Program-made: the position numbers and the translations under genes
Assembly: GCF_900090045.1 (NCBI RefSeq)
Contig: NC_041779.1
Coordinates: 310,001-374,000, forward strand
DNA from: Plasmodium malariae
Taxonomy: Eukaryota; Apicomplexa; Aconoidasida; Haemosporida; Plasmodiidae
Direction of reading: 5' to 3'
DNA: 64,000 nucleotides
Notes under the pieces: model-generated
Told to the model about the DNA's origin: nothing
Seen by the model: only the letters and a program-made list of their open reading frames with translations
The model's database searches: none
Shown: positions 12,302-25,600 of the stretch, piece by piece
Position numbering within the stretch: position 1 is the first letter of the stretch
How the letters are laid out: each line of letters begins with the position of its first letter

Positions 12302-15292
12302 AATATAGATTCTTGATATAGTAATGTATACAGTAATAAGTTAATTAACAATAATATAATATTCTTTTAATGATAAAGGATGGTATTATAGTTTATTTAA
12401 TTTTTTTTTATTGTTATTATTTGGTAAAAAATAAAAAAAAATATATACTACTGTAACATATTTTGCAATAAATTACAGAAAAGTAACTTTAAAAATATAT
12501 TTATATTATTTATTTTAATGTGACTTATAAAAAACTAACTTTCATTATAATAATATAATTTGAATTCATTAATAAATAATCAAAATATACAAATTAATTA
12601 ATGAATGCATATAAATTTATAAAATAATTTTTTTATTAATTCTTTTCAAAATAATTTAAAAGAAAATATATCTTAATTTATAATATTTCGTGATATTGAG
12701 AATATATAGAATATAGAACATGGAGAATATATATAATGCTTTTTTCTATATGTTAAGGTAATAAGGAAATTTAATGGAATTTCCCTACTATTAATTCTAA
12801 TTTTATAATAAAATATTTTCTGGAAAATCTTGTTATTAATAATAAATCATTGATTATTTTAAATATATAATGAAAGTAGTAATAAATGAAAAAAACTATA
12901 TTATTACAATATTCTGTTCTACATTATTTATAGAATTTTCATTAATTGCTACATGATAATATAAATTCATTAATGGTCCATAATATATTTTTAAAACCAA
13001 ATTTACATCATACTATCTAATCTATGAGTAAAGGTATATTTTAAAGGAAGATAAAAATTGATCCTTTAATTTTACATAAAAACTGTTGAAAAATATAATT
13101 TATAGAATTATTGCTAAATGAAAATTTTTTAAATTTATCAATATATTTTTTTATGATTAAATTTATATATTTAGAAGATAAATAATAGATAAATTCATAT
13201 AGTATGGTGTAATTCGTTTATAAAATGTATTAACATCGGAATTTTCTTAATAGAATAATCTAACTGATTATATATTAAAATAGTAAAAATGAATATACTT
13301 CTTTGTTATCAATATATTTTATCATATATATCAAAGGAATTTCTATAAAATACAATTAAATCTACAATTACGTAAATATGCTAATAAAGTAGCAAATACA
13401 GGTATCCCTTAGTATAAAGTATAAGTATTTTAATATTAAATATTAATAATTTGACAAAAATGTACCTACTAAAAATTAAAATAACACTAATGTATCATGC
13501 TCATTTCTTACCAGTAATCTGAAGCATATACCAAAATAATTTTATTTACATATATATATTATTTACAAAATGTAATATAATTTCATATATTGTTATAGAA
13601 TTTAATATTAAAAAAAAAAAAAAAAAATTAAAAAATATTAATATTGTTATTATAAAGGCGGTCAGTTATATTACGCGCCTATTTCCAAATATTAATCTCT
13701 ATTTTTTCGTTAAATTTAAATTTTCAATGAAAAGCAGTTTAAGAAAATAAGAATGTAATAATAAAAAAAGTCGTAAATTTTATCGCACGAAAGATTATAC
13801 ACTTTATCTTTATATAATAAATCCTTTTATGATAAATCTATATTAACATTTAACTTAAATTTCTTTAGAGCTTACAGAATTAATAAAGCATAATAACACT
13901 TTTATGAACTAACTAATATGTATAACATGAATTTTCTTTTACATATATTAATATAATTAAAAAGATTGTTGTAATATTCAAATAAATCCTAATAATTAAT
14001 GTAAAATCCTTATACTTTTTCACATATTTAAGTTCTTACTACTGTTGAGGTAAAAGCATGTATAGAGGAAAAAAGCAAAATATCATAAATGAATAAATAA
14101 TTATCTATTTACAATGATGTTATGGAAAAAAAGTATATACCCTTAAATTTTATTTACATGTTATTAAATAGTTAATTTAGTTATAAATATGTTACTTAGT
14201 CATATTAGATTTGTATTCTTTAGGACAGACCATAGTGTGTAATTGTTATATGATAGTTACTAATTCCACATTATCACTGGTTCAAAAGTATATTCTCTTA
14301 ATAATGTCCAAAATAAATATGTATTATATTATCATTTTTTTTTTACTATAGATATTTAAGTAATTTTTTATAAATTAGATAGTACTTCAATTATAATGTA
14401 AGTTAAAAAATAAAAAGATAAATGGGATATAGTTTTTTCATTTAATTATAAAACATTATTAATTCTAAAGTTAATAACGTTCTATTGATGATTCATTTTT
14501 AAAAGCAAAATAATACTAATATAAATTGATAATTTCATACTTAAAATACCAAAAAAATATAAAAAACCATTAAAAATATTCTTACATAAAATAAGTTATG
14601 CAGTATATATTTCTCATAATAATTTTCTTTGAAAAGATTATTTATTAAGTTTATATTTGAATAAAAAAAACATACTAACAAAAAATAAAGATATGCTGTT
14701 AGGTTTATTAAATGAAGAACTACAAAATTTATTTATATTAAAACTAATATATAATTAATTTTATTAAAATATTCTTAAAATATTCACGTACAACCAAAAA
14801 AATAAAGAGAAGTAAGGCTTTTAAAAATATAAATGATTTTATTACGTGAGTATAGTTATTCTAATTATGAATTATTATATTAAATAAAGTGAGAACATAT
14901 ATTTTATAATACAGGATTCCATAAAGCGTATATAACCAAAATATTTGAATATAACACCGATATTATATTGTGAACATTCTGTAATATCAATATTACATTT
15001 CTATGAAACAAAATATATATATATATATATATTAAGTCATAAAAATAAATTAATCAAAGTCATATATTATTATTCCAAAACATATATAGAAATATGAGAA
15101 CTCTTATAAATATTTTATGTATTTTTTTTTTTGCTATTGCATATCAATATATGTTGGTATATTATCTTGTTTTTATAATAAAACTTATATGTACATACCA
15201 AGAAATATTTTCGAGCAAATGATTTCATTAAGCATAAAGTAGATCTTTATTACCTATATAGAAAACTTTTTTCTTATAGTAATGAATTTGTT
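12302..15292. other. About 3 kb without a supported gene; right copy of duplicated intergenic DNA
   Basis: This is the counterpart of 1628-4744. Similar segments include 12940-13060 and 13925-14150. There is no credible open frame. A run of A residues near 13611-13627 and an AT microsatellite near 15017-15040 are the only simple repeats that stand out. Confidence 0.6.
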
Positions 15293-16069
15293 TTAGGCTT
15301 TAATTAAATTACCGTCTATATCAATTATATATTTTAAAATTTTTGCTATCATATATATAACCGTGCACATATTTAAAATAACTAACAATAATGTATATAA
15401 CAGTATAAATTCTTCATCTATTTGTAAGAACTGTGATAAAAATACTGTTACAAAAGGCATTACTAGTATAGCAAAAAGTTAAAGCGGTGCTCTCACATGT
15501 TAAATGTTTTAAACTTTTTTTCTTGGTAAAATAGTTACATTAATATATTTATATATAAAACTAAACTATCCATACAACAATTTTTCAAAAAAAAATTAAC
15601 TATCACAGCATCCTAAGTAATTCTTTAGATGAAGCTCTTGAATTACTTTATTTTCAGATTTATCTTTATATTATATTCGTATTCGTTTTTTTATACATAA
15701 TTTTCTAAACAATAATCTTTAATTTCAGGAAGCTTACCTTTTAATTCGACATTTTTTAATTTCTTCACATATTCTGATAATAATCTATAATCTTTTGCAT
15801 CAAAAGTGCCATCGTCATTACATTTAATATCTAAATATTTATCAAAGACACATTACAAATGCAAAGAAATATTACAATTATTCATAACCTGAAAAATTAA
15901 CTTATTAAAAAATTCTTATTAGTATATATATATAGCATGCAGTAGAAAAAAATGTAATGCAAATTTTCTACTATTTTATCATTTTACCTCATTATTAAAA
16001 TAAGAACATATTCAAATAAAGCGGATAAGTATAAAAATTTAACTAAAATGATATATATATTTTTTCCAT
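15293..16069 (-). pseudogene. Plasmodium exported protein, two-TM, decayed; paralogue of 4745-5633
   Basis: The probable first exon starts at ATG 16069 but hits a stop after MEKIYISF. Exon 2 begins near 15848 with FDKYLDIKCNDDGTF, followed by YRLLSE, a canonical PEXEL (RxLxE), and VKKLKNVELKG. In-frame stops and frame slips interrupt the middle, including a TAA inside the first hydrophobic segment. The base pair expected to be the AG acceptor reads TG. The last part is open again: FLSQFLQIDEEF, then a second TM segment (LLYTLLLVILNMCTVIYMIA), ending in KA and TAA at 15293-15295. Order of parts and C-terminus match the gene at 4745-5633, and so does the place in the duplicated block. Confidence 0.7.
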
Positions 16070-18389
16070 TAAAAATGGAATTATTTAATTTTAAAACATA
16101 TCTGCGTATCTAAAAAATTTACTGTATATTCACAATATAGTTATGCAGGTGTAGTTGTTTGCGTTGCTAGTTTATTACATTTTTTAAAAAGTATTAAATG
16201 GCCTTAATAAAAAATAAATATAAAGCACAAAAAATAAAAGATAATTTTAAAAATATTCTTGTAATTATTTCCAGTAAAGTTATTTACAAAAAGAGCAACT
16301 CTAATTAAAATAGTTTTTGGTAGAACTTGCTCTATTAATAAATTCTCAAAATATATATATTAACTGCTTAACATAACAATTATAAATTTCTGTTATTAAG
16401 GATTTTCAAAAATAAATAAAATTAAAAAGTTTCTTTGCTGCTTAAACATTTTATTTTATATTCAGAATACAGAAAAAGTTACGGTGAGCATACTAATTAA
16501 GCACATATTGTTAATATAGTTAATAATATTTTTTACAAATCTTCCTATTAATAGTACCAACAATTTAAATTTGTTATATCTTTTAAAATATTATTTTAAA
16601 TTTGAAAAACTTAAACCTATATACATTATATACTAGCATTGATATTATAGAAAAAACAAAAAAATATAGTAAAAAAATAAATTATATTATATTGTAAAAA
16701 TTATAATCTAATATGTTATATATGCCAAGGATATGCAAAACATTCATGCCTAATTAATGCAAAATTTTCATGGTATGATGTTATTAATATAAGAAATAAC
16801 AGTTCTTTAAAAATTATAATCAAAACTAAAGGTTTTATATTTTTAAAACACATTACTATAAATAGCATATTATAATTATTAATATAACTAAAAGTATTTT
16901 ATATAATTTATTATTACCAGAAAAAAGTAATTAAAATTAAGAATTTACTTTTTTTTTCATTTATTTTTTTTTTTTTTTTTTTAAATAATATAAATTTTTA
17001 AGTGCCGCAGATATACTAATTTAAAAAAAAAAAAAATATACAAGTAAATTTGTTAAAAAAAACACCTTTAGTAATTATAATAATTTAAAAAGTAAATTTA
17101 AACAAAATAATATGTAAGATAAAATGAAATAATTAAAAAATTTTAAAGGATAATAGTTAAAATACTATATTATGAAACTATGGAATATCTTTAATATATT
17201 AATTTTTTTCTTAAAAATTTTATAGAAATAACTCCTTACTTATATGTTATTGATTTATATATAAGTAGCACTCATAGTTGTATGTTATATCATAACTTCT
17301 ACGCAGCTAATGTAATTAAATTATTTTTTTCTAGAATATGCCTATAAATACAAAAATATATTTATATACAAACTCTTTTATTTCTCGCTGTACGCATAAC
17401 ATAATGAATAGAAATAATTATAAAAATATTGCATATTATATTAATTCTAAAATAATAAATTCTAACTAATTTGTCTAATCAAATGACTATTCTAAAAAAT
17501 AATTAATTAAATAATAAAAAATATAAAAAATAATTAAATTTTTTAATACGCTTATATAATTAATATTTTCCTAACCCTATATTACACAAAAATAATATAA
17601 TCATTTTATTCCATGCTTTGTTATGTATATAGTTTATACACATGTATATATTAATAACCTACATAGAAGTAATGATAGATTGGTGGCCTTATAATGTTAT
17701 ATTATTGAATTCATCTTACTTTGTCAAATATGAAAAATATGTATTTATATAAAAAAAATATAATATCTCATAAAAACATTTAATCCTATATCTTATGCAA
17801 AGTATGTAATGATTAAAGTTATATAAATTCAGAGGCTTCTATTTTATAAATACTTTCTAAATTCTTATGTGATTATTTTGGCTAGTCATTTCTTGCACTA
17901 TCTATTTTTTGATAAACTATTTTTAAAATGTTATATTTGTTAATAATATACATGACAATTTATATATATTATGTATATTAAACAACACAAAGAATAATCC
18001 TTAAATATTTTTCATTTTTTTTGGAAACATTGAACTTGTTCTGAGTAAATCTATATATCATAGATGATTATTACTTTGAATACATATATATATATATATA
18101 TTAAATAAGTATATTTAAATGCATTGAAAAAAAAGCTATAATACACAAAATGAAAAAAAATATATATAAATGTTAATAAATTTTAATAATACTTATTATT
18201 TTTCTTATTGCATGTGAAAATGTTTAAGTATATCTACGAGACTTCATAAAAATAACTTATCACTATAATATTTTTACTAGATGTATAAATAAAAATAAAA
18301 CAAATTTTTGTATCATTTATAATAACTATTTTTTCCTGTGAGAATATGTAGCTTAATAATGAGATAATTTATCCCTTCTGTTAACACGC
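16070..18389. other. AT-rich DNA, end of the right duplicated block, no gene seen
   Basis: The stretch shows short similarities with 5.9-8.0 kb. Poly-T and poly-A runs lie near 16960-16982 and 17022-17035, and an AT run near 18087. No open frame looks coding. Confidence 0.6.
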
Positions 18390-19271
18390 GTTATTTTAGA
18401 GTACTTATGAAAAGAAATGAGAACATTAAAAATCTAGTGCCAAAGTATATCACGATCCCAAAAACTCCAACTTTAAAAAAAAAGAACTCAAATGAAAATG
18501 TAAAAAGAGGTGAAATAAGTAACCTAAGTAAATTTCACAACTGCATCTTATCATATTATTCATTAATAAAGTTCGGTCTTTTCTATATTTATCTATATAG
18601 TCTATTATATCCAATATACTTTTTTCAAAATATATTTCCTTTTTTTTTTTGAATTTTTCTAAAATAAAACTTATTTTTTCATTAAAACATGTATTCCTGT
18701 TCACAGTATTTAATACATCTTTTAATTGTTTGCATTTTTATTTAAACATTACTTCTATATATTTTAACTTAATAGTCCTTGTAACTTCTTAAAATTTCTA
18801 TATTCCCATTTGTTATAATTTTATCCTTTCAAACTTTTTTTTTTTTTTTTTTTTACTTCTCTTAATTTTTTGATTCATCTAATATTTCATACTTATTCTT
18901 TTCTGATATATTCCTTTTTCATTAATTCATCTTTTACATCATTTTACTTTACCCTAATTACAAATAATATACTATGTTTGAAATATAATGAAATGTCTTT
19001 TGTTAATCCATTATCCAGAGTTTTACAAATAGGGATCCAAAAGAATGGGTTACATATTCTTTATTATTTAAGAGTGTATTTAATCTCATAATAATAAAAT
19101 GTTGTTTTCAAATATAAAACGTATAACAAAAAAAAAAAAAAAATAATAAAACGGAAAAAATGGAATATTCTAATTATTCCATATTTTGTTACATTGATAT
19201 GTCCATATCAAAAGGATAAATACAAAAATTATTATAATTAAGAGGTACTTAATTTTATTCTTCATAACCAT
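18390..19271 (-). pseudogene. Decayed exported two-TM gene
   Basis: At 19271 a minus-strand ATG opens a segment with the standard first-exon pattern of these families: a few basic residues (MVMKNKIKYL), a long hydrophobic run and a LLIWTYQC end, like the LLIWICH of fam-l. Downstream, in several frames, lie coding-like pieces: FWIPICKTLDNGLTKDISLY, a Lys-rich stretch, and at 18704-18450 an open part reading KKKKEIYFEKSILDIIDYID. A possible hydrophobic segment follows (CEIYLGYLFHLFLHF). This order matches the body of exported two-TM proteins (basic linker, F-x-x-IDYID, then TM). Many stops and frame breaks make it a pseudogene. The exact family is not settled, and the plus-strand frames over it (18407, 18870) are shadows. 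Confidence 0.5.
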
Positions 19272-21465
19272 TTCTATATAGTAATCATAAGTACAGTAAG
19301 CAGGAAAGTGTTCAATATATGATTCATACTTCTGCTTAATAAATAGATACTATTTAGTTTGTTATCATTTTTTACTTGATATTTTCAATGTTTATCATAC
19401 GGTTTTGTCAAACTGTGAATATATATATTCATACAAATAGCTTATTACATAATTTGATACAGAATAAGAAAAATATAATAATCATTAATATTGACTAGTG
19501 AATTTAATTATATAATACCTATTTAACATATTTCTAAGATAATATATAAAAATTAATTATTTAATGCAGCTATCAATTCAAAATTTGTATTAATAATATA
19601 TTTTTGGTAATATATTAATTTCAGTAATAAAAAAAATCATTTCTTATTAATGTATTTAAAATAAAAGACTTCAAAAATTGTTTATTACATTTTAAAAAAA
19701 TACATTTTTGAATTTTTATGTACAATTGTTTTCTCATTTAACATATTTTCAGCAACAAATTAAATATAATAATATAGCATAAGCTAAAATTTTTAGATAT
19801 ATTTTTACATTTAAACTTTTTAAGCTCTAACTTTGTAAAATCATGTTTAAAATAAAAAACTAATAAAAATTTTAAATATAATTTTTTATAGGCTTAAGAA
19901 AAAAAAATGTACTACGAAAAAAATAAATTATTACGATACCTTTATAAATCTAACAACACATTTATTTCATTCCTTTTATTTTTTTGCTAATTAGAACACT
20001 CTCATACAAAATATCGTTCAACTAAAAATTCTTTTATGCATATTTAAATAATATTTCTCTTTAATGTATTAATTTGGTCTTCTAAGGATATTCAGCCTAA
20101 AAATCAATAAATAAAATATAATTTTATAACAAAAAACAAATAACCTTAATAAAAAAAAAAAATATATTATATATAGACAAATATGAGGAATATGCTAAAA
20201 ACAAAAACGTACTTTTTAAAAGCCCACTGTTTAATTTATTTTCGTTATTATATCACATTCTAAGGTATATTATTGGAACTTTAAGGCAAAGTATCAATTT
20301 TTTTAAATGTTATATTTTTTATAATTTATACCCCTTAGAACTATATTTTACTGGAATTATTCACATCTTATATTAATATTTACCCCAAAAACGAATCAAT
20401 AAAAAGCATACTGATAAATTATTATATAAAACAAAAATTTCATATAATGTTTATTACATATATGTAAAACTGTAGATACGTTTAAATAATCATATTTTCT
20501 CAACCTTTTGTTAATTACTCTATCAAATTATCCATAATAAATCTAACGCAATATATAAAATAGATGTATGTATACTATCTTTTTTTTTTTATCGTTAATA
20601 TATTTCTTCTTTCTCAATAAATATCAAAAATAACTTCAAAAAAATATCGCGGTATGGTAATTAGTAGATTACTTTTTTGAATATTCATTATAATAATTTC
20701 TAATAATTGATATTAAAATAATTCTTATTCTCAAAATATTTTATATATAAATACTCTAAAGCACATTTTTTTACTACACTTTTATTCCATACGATAATCG
20801 TTATTAATGCAATATGTTACCATTGTATTCTCTATATAATTTACATAAATCTTTCTTTTGAAATTAATCATTTAACTCCATGATAAATTAATATCTTATA
20901 CAATTTTATTCCTTTAATATTTATTAAATCATGTTTTATTTGTTTTATTAGAATAATATGAGTTAATCATATTTTTGAATAAAACGCTTCTTAAAATATT
21001 TCTTTCTTAATTATGTTTTTTGTTGTACTTCAAAATGAGTTACAGTTATATTTACTTAAAAATATATATATAAAGGTTTTTTATATGGACATATTAGTAA
21101 ATAATTAAATCACATTATAAATTAGACATATGTTTATTATTATCCAAAATATGTGATGTACCTACCACCTGAATTATTGCAAATGTTTTAACAACTCTAA
21201 AGAAATTCATTATAAAAAAAAATACAAAAATTCTCGTCTTTTTTTTTACCAAAACTTTTATTTTTTCCATTTTAATATAGACATGGAAATATTCCATTGA
21301 TGTAAAATATAATTATAACACAAATATTTTTTTTACCCTTTGTTATTTTATGAATTTATATGGAGAATAAAATTTTGTTAATATATTATATAAATACATT
21401 ATTTCTAAATGCTGAATGCGTACATTTATTTTTAGTTACCCTTCAACGTTAAATCATGTCATTAG
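19272..21465. other. Gene-free AT-rich DNA
   Basis: The longest frame is a 60-codon minus-strand one at 21115-21297 that starts with basic and hydrophobic residues. It could be read as an isolated first exon, but nothing that looks like a second exon lies downstream of it. No other signal is seen apart from poly-A runs near 19126 and 20150 and a poly-T near 20580. Confidence 0.5.
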
Positions 21466-22080
21466 GTATGCAACAGAAATAACACGTTTAATGCAATATT
21501 TGATAGAATATTAAATAGTGCTGTAAAAGTAACTCAAGAACAAAAATATAAAATGTTAAAAAACAGAATAAGCGATTTATTAGACGAAAACGATTATACG
21601 TTTGGAGAAAGAGTACGAGCACTACAGAATGATGAGAATTTTCAAAAACGATTTAATAAATTAAAAGGTGGCATTTCTTAACATGCACTTAATGATTTGA
21701 GAGAATTCAAGAAATTTCAAAAACAACATAGTGAATACGCTTTTGTGCACAATTTTAAAAATCATGTGCCCTCCATAAAACAATACGATTATTTTGAAAA
21801 CCAGAAGAATTCATCCAAACTTTTAAAAAATATTGTCAAAGAGTTTAAATAAGTATAATTTAAAAAAAGGTCAATTACTAAATATTATTCTTTTAAATGT
21901 TAAGATATATTTAAAAGTTCTTTCCATTTAACAAATAAATTTAACATATTTTATGTATTTTTTGCAATTTTGGCTTTGCAGAAAATAGTTATGGCTCTTG
22001 TTTTATTTATATCTGTTATTTTATGGATTTGTTATAATAGTAATTCTGATTTTCTTTTAACCTCATGTAAACAATTGTAA
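21466..22080 (+). pseudogene. fam-d-like exported protein, interrupted by one stop, with a separate TM exon
   Basis: After a CATTAG acceptor at 21465 a frame reads VCNRNNTFNAIFDRILNSAV. It continues with LKNRISDLLDENDYTFGERV, then RALQNDENFQKRFNKL, which resembles the repeated NFQKxFNxL modules I know from Plasmodium vivax fam-d proteins. A TAA at 21679-21681 breaks it, but the same frame stays open to TAA 21850-21852. A GTATAA donor follows at once. A good acceptor (TTTGCAG at 21975-21981) opens a 33-codon part (21982-22080) with one hydrophobic segment (MALVLFISVILWICY). No first exon was found upstream. RILNS at the export-motif position lacks the final acidic residue. It is probably a pseudogene; an alternative is an exon missed by eye. 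Confidence 0.5.
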
Positions 22081-22600
22081 ATTTTAATAATACACCTACT
22101 TTAAATATACACATATAAAATTACTTAATTAAATCTAAAGATAATAATAAATTAGAAAAAGATATTCACATTAAAAAATTAATCTTACAAATTTTTAATG
22201 TACTTACAGTAATTAGAAGGACTATAAAATTTTATATATTTAATTATAAAAAAATATATGACCCCAATACGCTTATATAATATTGGAATTATTTATTTTT
22301 TTATATTTCATTTGAAAAAATTGTGTTACTGTAATTCAATTCATCCCTTAGTATGTGTAAATCATTTACATTTTAATCAATTTAAATTATATAATTTTCA
22401 TAGTTTATAGAAAAAGAAATTTTTACGTAAAAATATTTTTTTTTTTAGTATATAAGTTTAAAAAAAAATAAAATTTTGCAAATCACACAAATATTACTAA
22501 GTATAATTAATTAAAATATATGAAATCATGTATATTTCTTTGCAAATATACGTAGTACCTTTTCCTTTTAATATTTAAGAAAATGCTTCGGCTGATAATT
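22081..22600. other. Gene-free AT-rich DNA
   Basis: Nothing recognisable beyond poly-A/T runs near 22437-22446 and 22461-22468. Confidence 0.5.
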
Positions 22601-25600
22601 AGTATTAAATAACTAAATAAAGCATAATTATTCATTAACTAGGTTTATTTATACCAAGAAATATTGTATCTTTCATTTTTTTTTACTACTTTTTATATTA
22701 AGATTTTGTTTTTATTGTATAACGAACTTGTTAATTTTATTGATTTTCATTTCTTATATATTTATCCTTGGATTACAATATTTTCAAATTATATTATCAT
22801 ATTATATATCTTGAATAATTTCATATTATAAATTCGTTAAAGACAATTTATTTATAATTATATTTCCTTAATATAATTCGTAGTTATACTATTTCTTCAC
22901 ATTTTTAAATAAATACAAAATTTTTGACTTCCATTCCATTAACTTTTTTGTTTGCAAAAACGTATCAAGTATAAATTAAGTAAAGCACTCACATATTTTT
23001 CTATTTATCGGTATAATAGATGCTAAAAGCACTATTACAAAAAAGTTATGAAGTTTTTCATCAATAAATGCATCAAAGATGGGTATATTAAATAACTTAT
23101 CCGTGTAGTAGAAACTTCAAATTCGAAGTTTTAATTATTTTCTGAGTACAATATTCTTAACATTTTATTTCTCATTCAAAATGAAATCTATATTAACGCT
23201 TCGTTAATAAATGTAATTTGTATATCTCTTTAAACATTTCATTGAATTTAGTGAATATATGTTCTTTTTATCTTTTTTCATTTTCTACAAAATTACTATT
23301 GTATTTTAAATGGTTCATATGATTACATATATAATTTGAAATTTGATAATTCTCCAAATTTACTATGTAAAATTTATTATATCATTTATAATAATGTTTG
23401 TTGATTCAACAATAGCATTTCTATTAGCACATAACTCTGAACCAGAATATTCCTTTATTTTATGTACTGTTGTTGAATGTATATTTATAAATTCCATAAT
23501 TCGTATAAAACAATAATATATCTATTTTCTCTCATTCATATGAACATGCTACCGCATAATCAAAGTGAAAATATATTTTAAAAAACAAAAAAAATTGAAA
23601 TTGACTGCAATATTTTTAAATTATACAAAATTATAATAAAATTATCAAATTCTGAAATATTTACGTTGTGCTGTATTGTATAGACCACCATATTTCTATT
23701 CATTTCTTTTACAATCAGATTAGAGTAAACGATTTATACTTCGATTTACAATCAACTTTTTTTTCAATGTTCATGAGTTGTAATAATATTTAAATAAATG
23801 TTTTCTCATTTTAATTACCTTCCCTTATACAGTATTACTTACTTTTTGTTATATTTATACTATTAACATGTATAGTAATATCGTTATAGCCTAATGTATT
23901 GTACCTAATAAATAATTATTTTAACCTTAATACTTAATCAGTGTTCACTATTGGAATTACATCATATATACAGCTACATGAAAAAAATTTTCTGTATCCT
24001 AAATGTTATATAGAAAAATATGGTAACATAAAATAGACCTTTAACTATTTAAAAAAAGAATTATATTTTAAATTTTTAATTTTTACCTTTACATAGTTTT
24101 TTTTTTCATAGTTTCTGTAATATAATATAATATAAATACACTTACTTATATACATTTTTATTGAGAAAATATATATTTATAATTTTCATTTATGAACACA
24201 TGTTAACAAAATTCGTTTATTTATTTTTCTTTTTTTATTTATTGAGTAAATATATTTAAAATATGTATAATCTTATAATATAGATTAAAAAGAGAAAGCA
24301 TTATATAATTATATTAAAAATAATAATTTTGTAAGTATTTAAAAAAAATTTATATTTAAAGGTGTGTATATTACCCAAGTAATGTCCATATGCTATTCTC
24401 ATTTTTGTGTCAACTTCTTATTTTTATTGGAGAATCTTAGTACAATTGCAAAATGTTGTGTTATAATACATCACTAAAAGTATTAATAAAATATTTTTTC
24501 TTTTATTAAAAATTCATTCGAATCATTTTATGTTTTTTTATTATATAAGTTTTAGTAATGAGACAACTAGAATAATTCGTACATCCGAATAATAACATAA
24601 TTATTAATGTCTAATATTAGTCACTGTTGGTACACTATTACCAATTTATTACTTTTTTAAATTGCATCCCTTTAATAATAATTGTTTTCAATAATTTCTA
24701 TTTTTTCTGATAGTTAAAACTTACGAATGTTCAACTTGAAATAATACCTTAACATTTTTAGATTTTTTCTAACCCTTGGTTTCTCTGGATAAACCACCAT
24801 GGTAGATAATAAAAAAAAATAAAATCCTCTTTTTTAATTAAATATACATATAAAATGGAATAATTTATTGCAAAAATTAGGTGTATACTTGTTAACAGTT
24901 CAATGATTATGATATTGCATTAAACTAAAAAAAGTTGCTATTTCAAAGCAAAAATAAATATTCAAATATTAGAAAATTAATATATTTGTATAATACTTAT
25001 TTGTAAACTTTATATTTGGAATTTTATCATGGATACTCATAAATGTACCAAATGAGTATTAGAAAATACGATTTTTATCCGTAATTTTAAATAATTTAAT
25101 GACATTTTTTCATTATATAATAAATTATTCAAATGTATTGTACATTTTTTAATGTTTACTACGAATTAAAGTTATGTATCAGTATGGCATTTTTATTAAA
25201 ACATATTATATCATTATTCTTCATACACATGATATATTTTTTTTTTTTTTTTTATACATTTTTAATTCTTCATATGAATGTTCATAAAATTTTACACATA
25301 CATTTATTATATAATATATTAAGTCTGTTAATAATGTACTTAATATGCATATAACTCTGAAAGATAAATATAACGTGTAACAAACATGTAACAAAACATT
25401 ATATAACATGTAAATATCAACGAATCTAATTATAAAAACATAGTAGAAATATTATTTCAAACATTTGTTCACATTCTATTCATATATAATATATATATCT
25501 TTCTAAATATTTGATAACATAAAGAAACATAAAAGAAGCATATACTTCATCTTTCATATTTCAACAAATTATTATTTTAAATGAAAATAAATACCTATGT

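Noticed and set aside
21115..21297. Minus-strand 60-codon frame that could be an isolated first exon
   Set aside because: No matching second exon is visible downstream on that strand, and its start does not follow the fam-type pattern.
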